Assembly: GCA_943331195.2 (NCBI GenBank)
Contig: CALQKQ020000109.1
Span: 1-9,528, forward strand
Source: Akkermansia muciniphila
GTDB lineage: Bacteria; Verrucomicrobiota; Verrucomicrobiia; Verrucomicrobiales; V1-33
DNA length: 9,528 bases
Direction of reading: 5' to 3'
Below are positions 5,301 to 9,528 of this stretch, in pieces. The notes below the pieces were generated by a model, which did not search any database, had not been told where the DNA came from, and saw nothing but the letters and a program-made list of their open reading frames with translations. The number at the start of each line of letters is the position of its first letter. Positions within the stretch are counted from its first letter, which is position 1. The position numbers and the translations under genes are program-made.

Positions 5301-8212
5301 TGTTCCGCACTACCGTGAGCGGGGATAACAACTCTTCAACCCTGACCTCCACCACCGACCGCATTACGGAAACCACTACCTCCGCCCATATTCTCAGCCT
5401 CAATCCCTGGCGCGTCACGACCACGGAAATTTATGCCGGTGCGGGCAGCAGCGCCAAAAGTCTGGCCGGGACCTCCCGCACTCAGCTCGCCGGCTTCACG
5501 GGATATCAGACCGCCGCCAACGAACGGCTGGACCCTTCCAACAATATCACCCGCAATTCGACCACAGTGGACCGTGGGGCTAAATTGGCCGTTTCAACCC
5601 TCGTCCGGCCGGGGGCCAGCAACAACGCCACTTCCACTGCTTATTACGGCCTGCTGCAGCGGCAGCATGAATCCGGCTCCAGCGGCGATATCGTTTACGG
5701 TTACGACACCCTGGCCCGGTGCACCTCCGTCAAACAGCCCCGTCACGCCAATGCGGCAGCGACGGTTTATGAAGCCAATAAATCCCGTGTGGCTTCCAAG
5801 GCGGACGCTGCGGGAAATTCCACCTCCTACACTTACGGACTTTCAGGGGCCGGCAAAGGACAGGTCTCCACTGTCAGCGCCCCGGACAGCAGCACCACGT
5901 CTTTCACCTACGATCTGATGGACCGCCGCACCCTCGTGACCGGCACCGGCACTTACCCGGTGTGGTATGAATACACCGCCTACGGCGAACTTTGGAAAAT
6001 GAAAACCTGGCGCAGTGGCACCCCTCCCACTGGAGGGGATCAGACGACATGGGACTATCAACCCTCCACAGGCTTCCTCCTGAGCAAAACCGATGCTGCG
6101 GGAAAAACGGTGAGCTACACCTATGACACCGCCGGGCGTTTGTTCACCCGAACCTGGCACCGGGGAGTTTCCTCCACCTATGCTTATAATTCTTTCGGTC
6201 AGATTGATGGGGTCACCTATTCCGATGGCGGGGTCACCCCGGGGAGCACGTTCACTTACGACCGCCTTGGACGTCCCTCCACCACAACCCAAGGCGGTCA
6301 TTCCTGGGCCTATACCTACCATGCCTCCACTCTCCGCCCGGACACCGAAACAATCACCTACAACACCGGCGCTGGAACTTTAACCCGCGTGATCGACCGC
6401 AGCTTCGATAGCCTGCTGCGACCCACCGGCTGGCAGCTCAAAAACGGCGGCACCAGCGAGTATGATTTCACGCGCACCTACGAGTCGGCCGCCTCACGTC
6501 CTTACAGCTTCACCGGCGGAGGCTCGTTTTTCAGCGGTTCGGGCCCGTCGTTCGGTTATTCCTACATGTCCGCCGACCCTGGGCTCGTTCAGGGCATCAC
6601 CAGCGGGGCCACCGTCAGCACTTACAACGCCTGGGAACCCAACCGCGATGTGCTGGACTACAAGCAGAATACTTTTGGCGCTTCCATCATTTCCAAATAT
6701 GATTACACCGTGAACAACATGGGCCGCCATAACGGAATTGTCGAATCCGGCTCCGCCTACAGCGGTTCCCCCTCAGTCGCGTGGGGCTACAATTCACGCG
6801 GGGAAGTCACCCTGCACGACCACACCACCGCCGCGTACGATTCGGTGTATGAATTCGACACCATCGGAAACCGCACAAAAGCCGCGGCTGGCACTAGCCT
6901 CCCCGGAACCGACAATCATTTTGTCAACAGCCTCAACCAGTACACCTTCATCGGCGGGGTCAATCCCGGCTATGACGACGACGGGAACCTGACCAGCGAC
7001 GCCGGTGGAAACACCCACGGGTCCGCCCGGACTTACCAGTGGGATGCGGAAAACCAGCTTCGCCAAGTCAGCAGCGGGGCGTTGGCCGCGTACCGCTATG
7101 ACCCCCATGGACGCCGGATTTCCAAAACGGCGGGAGGAGTCACCACTTGGTTCATCTACGACCGCTGGAATCTCGTCGCGGAATACCAGAGTGGTAATTT
7201 GACCCGCACCCACCTCTGGGGACTTGATCTCAGCGGCACGACCCAGGGTGCGGGCGGAGTGGGCGGCCTCCTCTGCACCAGCATCGGTGGCACCAAATAT
7301 TACCCGCTCTCCGACGGAAACGGGAACATTTGTCAGTATTTAGACAGCTCTGGCGGCCTTGCCGCCCACTACGAATACGGCCCGTTCGGCCACCTGCTCA
7401 ACACCCCGGGGACCGGCTCCAGTCCTGCGCTATTTAACTTCCGGTTCTCCTCCAAATTCAATGACTCGGAGACAGACTTCTACTACTATGGGTATCGGTA
7501 TTATTCTTCCTGGTTGGGAAGGTGGCTGGGGCGGGACCCGATTGGGATACGCGGGGGACTCAATCTTTATGGGATGGTTGGTAATTCTCCAATAAGCAGA
7601 ATGGATTATTTGGGATTGGACTGGATTCAATATACCGGCACCGAAATTACAATGTATGCTGGAAATCTACACGATAAAAGTAAAGTAATCACGAAATGTA
7701 ATGCAACCTCCGGACTAACTCCCGGATCACAGAACCCCAACAGTTCCCAAAAGCCCGATGAGGGCCCGATTCCGCAAGGGGATTATTCGATAGATTTGAA
7801 AGGCGATCCCAATCGAATTGCTCCAATGCCGGGTCCGACACCAGGAGGCGGCATTTCCCAGCTGCCAAAAAAAGCAGATGGAACAAGCGCCTATCCCGAT
7901 TGGGGGGATCAACGGGCCAAACTTGACCCGAAAAAAGGTACCGACACCAAAAATAGAACCGCTTTCTATATTCACGACTCGGCGAAAGGATATACGCATG
8001 GCTGTATTGAAGTGCCGTGCAAAGACCTCTTTGAAAAGTTAAAAGAATATCGAAAAGGAGGAGCAAAGAACATCGATGTCAATGTTGATTACTCTAATAG
8101 CACATCGACCAATGGCAATACTCGCAATCCCGGACTTCCTCCATTGCCTGTGCCTCCGCCGCCCGCTCCAGATACTACAGGCGCTTTCGACGGACTGAAC
8201 CTTGGAAATTAA
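2396..8212 (+). CDS. secreted RHS/YD-repeat polymorphic toxin with L,D-transpeptidase-like tip
   Basis: The gene encodes 1938 residues. The ATG at 2396 gives a Sec signal peptide (MKLKLPAAVALALAFLTG, cleavage near LHAA, about residue 26). A Pro-rich stretch and a beta-rich region follow to about residue 600. YD repeats then run from about residue 640 to 1670, for example TYTFADQAGG (641), FTYDRLGR (1286), YRYDPHGRR (1566) and YEYGPFGHLL (1659). The RHS core comes next: FRFSSKFNDSETDFYYYGYR, GRDPIG (1712-1717), NLYGMVGNSP and DYLGL (1737-1741) in place of the usual DPxGL. RHS repeats form a shell that encloses and often autocleaves the C-terminal toxin. Residues 1742-1938 are the AT-rich variable tip. 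An exported HEAT-like gene precedes it and an immunity candidate follows. Residues about 70-143 appear to be read in a shifted frame (see findings), but the ORF stays open throughout. The RHS assignment is firm; the secretion route is unknown. Confidence 0.95.
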   Translation: MKLKLPAAVALALAFLTGSRSSLHAANPPVPIPLGKVMQPIAIPGNAPKPVQPCWNISGKRPVLVWPGAPPGAIWIGPIPVCAKPTPRTRPRSSGANSGQLSQPDLAAGPSGNRACPGHVDGYECSGDSGGGPGVGGSLRERAFIDIAPNQPGLGIGELTYYVEEPKLNFGSPEHLAFNSVLNMEAHFAVVTAGFSRYTISQPDGSSILFNLSDTIPSGKIYAKGLPALPGDASSQAGVTWTSSTGAFVDKAFVMSNSTARVSQFVPGYGWVHFPHTGGLATGFTTITGRVYDWASSSLSAVMGVEIIRKLPGTGHGVNGLRDSGFLRQIKTPAGLLDVVPTTSGTYANRGFTISQYAASQVGPISGDLYPVTGSAVFSIKFEAPTSPGLVTITRALGTEKYTTNHTVSISGTDSTWTQMHTNGPFQFRRILNTPTYGSTRTSTWTAKLLAAPGMTISPTGPNDYTLTNLSEYFFPFSSVQTFGSGVSAITNTRSQTYPTVVGQSGTTTDSKTGVTTSSTYDTDQRLTQTSVNTPVPSGGGSTPSSTTQTYGYTLTAGEPDLPFDFRPRSSTVKYGSDIIQQEYFAYPIVSGEYVEIHEMSVTPGAAFGSGGLRTESTYYGTGTNKGRPRQHRATDGTLTTYTFADQAGGELLTTVTANLTAAGLPVSGSSTQTTFLLDVRGLPTKITNACYLNTGTWKEFEEFNCTWDTTGNPKTTERKDLISNQVRVLEEREWDGVRLTKLTEEQGVVTEYEYYPETVIPWKVLRKSVAASGSYPAQDEILTTFTGTYTMDAQQLPLRTQTISTTTPGSGGTGMTLTENSIKDPMGRPVSSTDTDSNTTLWEFSDDRTTVTTTFPNGGNKVEVSAPNGDLLRVTGTSVVPAYYYRAPISGGGTRDTAYTGVDSAAGGTRYETTERDIAGRTAKVKTPAYDGTVAERANTYNSFGQLTLVTATGQPATIYEYDGAGELFRTTVSGDNNSSTLTSTTDRITETTTSAHILSLNPWRVTTTEIYAGAGSSAKSLAGTSRTQLAGFTGYQTAANERLDPSNNITRNSTTVDRGAKLAVSTLVRPGASNNATSTAYYGLLQRQHESGSSGDIVYGYDTLARCTSVKQPRHANAAATVYEANKSRVASKADAAGNSTSYTYGLSGAGKGQVSTVSAPDSSTTSFTYDLMDRRTLVTGTGTYPVWYEYTAYGELWKMKTWRSGTPPTGGDQTTWDYQPSTGFLLSKTDAAGKTVSYTYDTAGRLFTRTWHRGVSSTYAYNSFGQIDGVTYSDGGVTPGSTFTYDRLGRPSTTTQGGHSWAYTYHASTLRPDTETITYNTGAGTLTRVIDRSFDSLLRPTGWQLKNGGTSEYDFTRTYESAASRPYSFTGGGSFFSGSGPSFGYSYMSADPGLVQGITSGATVSTYNAWEPNRDVLDYKQNTFGASIISKYDYTVNNMGRHNGIVESGSAYSGSPSVAWGYNSRGEVTLHDHTTAAYDSVYEFDTIGNRTKAAAGTSLPGTDNHFVNSLNQYTFIGGVNPGYDDDGNLTSDAGGNTHGSARTYQWDAENQLRQVSSGALAAYRYDPHGRRISKTAGGVTTWFIYDRWNLVAEYQSGNLTRTHLWGLDLSGTTQGAGGVGGLLCTSIGGTKYYPLSDGNGNICQYLDSSGGLAAHYEYGPFGHLLNTPGTGSSPALFNFRFSSKFNDSETDFYYYGYRYYSSWLGRWLGRDPIGIRGGLNLYGMVGNSPISRMDYLGLDWIQYTGTEITMYAGNLHDKSKVITKCNATSGLTPGSQNPNSSQKPDEGPIPQGDYSIDLKGDPNRIAPMPGPTPGGGISQLPKKADGTSAYPDWGDQRAKLDPKKGTDTKNRTAFYIHDSAKGYTHGCIEVPCKDLFEKLKEYRKGGAKNIDVNVDYSNSTSTNGNTRNPGLPPLPVPPPPAPDTTGAFDGLNLGN
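4316..7432 (+). repeat. YD-repeat (RHS shell) coding region
   Basis: This is the part of the RHS gene where imperfect YD-type motifs recur, of the form [YF]-x-Y-D-x-x-G-R/x. Examples are EYDGAGELFR, YGYDTLARC, FTYDLMDRR, YTYDTAGRLF, FTYDRLGR, YEFDTIGNR, YRYDPHGRR and YEYGPFGHLL. Each copy is typically about 20 residues, and spacing is irregular. In known RHS structures these strands coil into a hollow beta-barrel cage around the toxin. The bounds are the first and last clear motifs seen by eye. Confidence 0.85.
7619..8212 (+). other. variable toxin tip of the RHS protein, L,D-transpeptidase-like (DUF2778/Tlde1-like)
   Basis: This is the 197-residue C-terminal domain after DYLGL. Base composition drops from GC-rich to AT-rich from about 7560, typical of exchangeable RHS tips. 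Landmarks are ITMYAGNLHD, GPIPQGDYSI, AFYIHDSAKG with His1860, and YTHGCIEV with His1868 and Cys1870. The THGC motif matches the SHGC signature of L,D-transpeptidase-fold enzymes with Ser replaced by Thr. Cys1870 is the expected nucleophile. The expected activity is cleavage or exchange on peptidoglycan stem peptides, so toxicity would be periplasmic. After the catalytic part comes an Asn/Ser/Thr-rich linker and a Pro-rich end (PGLPPLPVPPPPAPD). The exact subfamily is uncertain; a divergent YkuD-like domain is the alternative. Confidence 0.75.
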
Positions 8213-8215
8213 ATG
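8204..8215 (+). promoter_or_regulatory. GGAAA ribosome binding site leading to an ATG abutting the RHS stop
   Basis: GGAAA at 8204-8208 lies four bases before an ATG at 8213. That ATG directly follows the RHS TAA (TAAATG), an arrangement typical of translational coupling. The frame it opens is not the one annotated for the immunity protein; it ends after 24 codons at TAA 8285-8287. By contrast no ribosome binding site precedes the ATG at 8233, which opens the immunity frame. This is why the true start is uncertain. Confidence 0.45.
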
Positions 8216-8232
8216 CAACCATTCATGCCTTT

Positions 8233-8655
8233 ATGCAAAGTACTCACATCTTCAATGCTCTTTTCATTCTTGCTAATTCAGCACTAACTGCCAAAAACGT
8301 GGGATCCGCACCTGTATTCGCGGAAGAATTTGTTGCCACTAAGCATTTAGTGCTTGGTTTACCGGTAAAAATTCATATACCCAACGTTTATAAGGTTCCC
8401 ATATATGTTCGGGTTTCGGTAGAGCAGCTGGAGTCAGGAAAATGGGTGCCGTTCGCACCATGCCTTTTGGCTGAACAGCTAAAGCCAAAGGATCTAGTTC
8501 ATAAAATCAAACCTGGTGGTGAAGATTTGTTCTGGAAAATTAAGGAATCGCATGAAGCGTTCCACCCAAAACTGGGTCAAATTTATAGATTTACCATACA
8601 AGTTTCAAACACCGATGTTATACATACTGATTCGTTCGATTTTATTAAAAAATAG
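8233..8655 (+). CDS. probable periplasmic immunity protein for the RHS tip
   Basis: This 140-residue protein begins 20 bases after the RHS stop, the standard place for an RHS immunity gene, and shares the tip's AT-rich composition. As annotated from ATG 8233 it opens with a signal-like stretch (MQSTHIFNALFILANSALTA) that lacks Lys or Arg in the n-region. The mature part is beta-rich, with alternating segments such as LGLPVKIHIPNVYKVPIYVR, GKWVPFAPC and YRFTIQVSNTDVIHTDSFDF, which suggests an Ig-like sandwich. I recognise no family. Export to the periplasm would match a peptidoglycan-acting toxin. The overlapping frame from ATG 8213 encodes a better signal peptide with a ribosome binding site but stops at 8285. 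A lost base near 8280 would join the two. Immunity function is inferred from position and toxin type. Confidence 0.72.
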   Translation: MQSTHIFNALFILANSALTAKNVGSAPVFAEEFVATKHLVLGLPVKIHIPNVYKVPIYVRVSVEQLESGKWVPFAPCLLAEQLKPKDLVHKIKPGGEDLFWKIKESHEAFHPKLGQIYRFTIQVSNTDVIHTDSFDFIKK

Positions 8656-8673
8656 CGCAGCCGGCTCATGGTA

Positions 8674-8728
8674 GGCGCAACTCCACCGGATACAATGCAC
8701 CCAATTTCATTAATTGACCGGGTGCGCC
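8674..8728. repeat. nested inverted repeats in the spacer after the immunity gene
   Basis: GCACCC (8697-8702) pairs with GGGTGC (8720-8725), with AATT on both sides of the loop. GGCGCA (8674-8679) can instead pair with TGCGCC (8723-8728), so the two stems compete for the same right arm. No T-run follows, so a classic intrinsic terminator is not supported. The 8656-8807 spacer has no convincing gene and probably includes the left flank of the ISKra4 element; no matching right end is in view. Confidence 0.3.
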
Positions 8729-8807
8729 GTCAGTCTGATGTAATTTCCAGGAATACTCATATAAACCAGGACTGGTCAAAACGGGGAAATGCGGGGATAG
8801 ATTGCGG

Positions 8808-9398
8808 ATGGAACCTGTCATCTCCCGCCAGCCCGACGGAACGGTCACGATCAGCATCACCCTGGCCGCCGGCACCGGCGGCGGCAGCCTGCTGAAGCTG
8901 GAGGAACAAATCCAGCAGGCCGTCAACGCCGTGGGCCGCACCGCCATGCGCGAGGTCCTGCCGCGTTTCGATGACGCCGTCCCGCGCTTTGTCAGGGAAG
9001 GCCGCACCTGGACCACCAAAGGCAAAGTCAGCAAAATCTATGAAACCGCCTGGGGCGAAGTCATGGTGGAGCGCCACGTCTATCAAACCAGCGCGGGCGG
9101 AGCCACCCTCTGCCCCTTTGAAACCAAAGCGCGCATCCTCGGCGGTACCGCCACCCCGCTGCTGGCCCGCAGCCTTGCCCACAAATACGGCAACCACAAC
9201 GCCCGCGCCGTGGTGCGCGACCTTGAGGAAAACCATGGGCGTAAACTCGCCCCCTCCTACGTCGCCGACATCGCCCGCGCCGTGGCCGATGCCGCCAGCG
9301 AACCCATCGTGGAACAGCGCGCCCACGCCCCGCAAAGCCCACGCAAAAACGTCCATACCCTTGTCCTCGGATTGGACGGAACGCAAATTACCCGGTAA
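8808..9398 (+). pseudogene. ISKra4-family transposase, truncated after the first DDE Asp motif
   Basis: This 196-residue product matches the N-terminal half of ISKra4-family transposases as I know them. WGEVMVERHVYQTSAGG followed by LCPFETKARI, then SLAHKYGNHNARAVVRDLEE with NHGRKLAPSYV, then LVLGLDGT, which corresponds to the first catalytic Asp of the DDE domain. Full-length members are roughly twice as long or more, so the catalytic domain is missing. The frame ends at a TAA inside a perfect palindrome (9383-9403), and the sequence behind it does not read as ISKra4 in any frame I checked. I chose the ATG at 8808; a TTG at 8802 with GGGG just upstream is possible. The GC-rich DNA contrasts with the AT-rich immunity gene before it. 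The element is very likely inactive. A programmed frameshift is unlikely because no continuation is visible. Confidence 0.8.
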
Positions 9399-9403
9399 TT
9401 TGC
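9383..9403. repeat. perfect 10-bp-arm palindrome at the transposase break
   Basis: GCAAATTACC (9383-9392) and GGTAATTTGC (9394-9403) are exact reverse complements around a single C. The transposase stop codon lies in the right arm. The arms are AT-rich in otherwise GC-rich DNA. It could be a REP-like element, a target or excision scar, or an operator. Its position at the point where transposase homology ends makes an insertion or deletion junction likely. Confidence 0.6.
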
Positions 9404-9528
9404 CGTAGGGCCGCCATTCCCACCAGGGCCAACCGAGGGGTTCCAGTCTCCCGCTGGCCCGCTGGCCAATACCCAGCCCGCCGTCATCCTTGAGTTCCGC
9501 TACGATGGTCACTCCCGCCGCATCAGCA
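9399..9528 (+). pseudogene. open frame with a YD-repeat-like end, possible second RHS fragment, cut by the window edge
   Basis: After the transposase stop the same frame is open to the window edge (43 codons). It first reads a Pro/Gly-rich stretch (FAVGPPFPPGPTEGFQSPAG) and then AVILEFRYDGHSRRIS. The last part resembles a YD repeat and is close to YRYDPHGRRIS of the large RHS protein in this window. No start codon is visible. It may be the edge of another RHS gene broken by the ISKra4 element, or chance similarity in GC-rich DNA. The sequence beyond the edge would decide. Confidence 0.35.

Noticed and set aside
2396..8212. CRISPR array or tandem DNA repeat in the RHS gene
   Set aside because: The repetition is at the protein level (YD motifs) with diverged DNA and irregular spacing; no constant repeat-spacer pattern is present.
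8697..8725. Rho-independent terminator after the immunity gene
   Set aside because: The GCACCC/GGGTGC stem is interrupted and no T-run follows, so it is kept only as an inverted repeat.
8757..9512. Minus-strand open frame of 251 codons across the transposase
   Set aside because: Low-complexity Gly/Ala-rich product antisense to a recognisable ISKra4 transposase; typical of GC-rich coding DNA.

Overview
The window looks like an accessory region of a Gram-negative bacterium. It is built around one very large RHS/YD-repeat polymorphic toxin gene (2396-8212) with its own toxin tip and an immunity gene (8233-8655) directly behind it. The gene bodies are GC-rich, while the toxin tips and immunity genes are visibly AT-rich, the usual mosaic of polymorphic toxin loci. 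Most genes lack clear Shine-Dalgarno sequences. The RHS protein carries a Sec-type signal peptide, and RAYT and ISKra4 transposase genes lie on either side. Verrucomicrobiota or a related group is my guess from this combination; no marker gene proves it.

Layout, left to right. (1) 1-234, minus strand: the N-terminal part of a REP-associated tyrosine transposase (Y1/HUH family), running off the left edge. (2) 259-1312, AT-rich: a toxin tip with no start codon and no RHS body (277-795), then a probable lipoprotein immunity gene (815-1312). (3) 1313-1523: a short open frame that looks like the 3' remnant of an unidentified gene. (4) 1544-2386: an exported, alpha-helical HEAT-like protein, nine bases upstream of the RHS gene. 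(5) 2396-8212: the 1938-residue RHS protein, with a signal peptide, a beta-rich N-terminal region, YD repeats, an RHS core ending in DYLGL, and an L,D-transpeptidase-like tip. (6) 8213-8655: the presumed cognate immunity gene, whose signal-peptide region is ambiguous in frame. (7) 8656-8807: spacer with an inverted repeat. (8) 8808-9398: an ISKra4-family transposase cut off just after its first catalytic Asp motif, exactly at a perfect palindrome. (9) 9399-9528: an open frame running off the right edge that ends in a YD-repeat-like motif, possibly a second RHS gene.

How the parts fit together. Both toxin tips carry the hallmarks of the DUF2778/Tlde1-like (L,D-transpeptidase fold) class: a GP-[VI]-P-x-G-x-Y segment, a catalytic IH, and a GC[IV] motif. 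Such enzymes attack peptidoglycan, so immunity must sit in the periplasm. This agrees with the lipoprotein signal on the first immunity candidate and the signal-peptide-like start of the second. The two immunity proteins do not resemble each other (one helical, one beta-rich), so the locus appears to have taken up two independent toxin-immunity pairs using one kind of active site. Two places, the RHS N-terminus and the second immunity gene, show signs of frameshifts.
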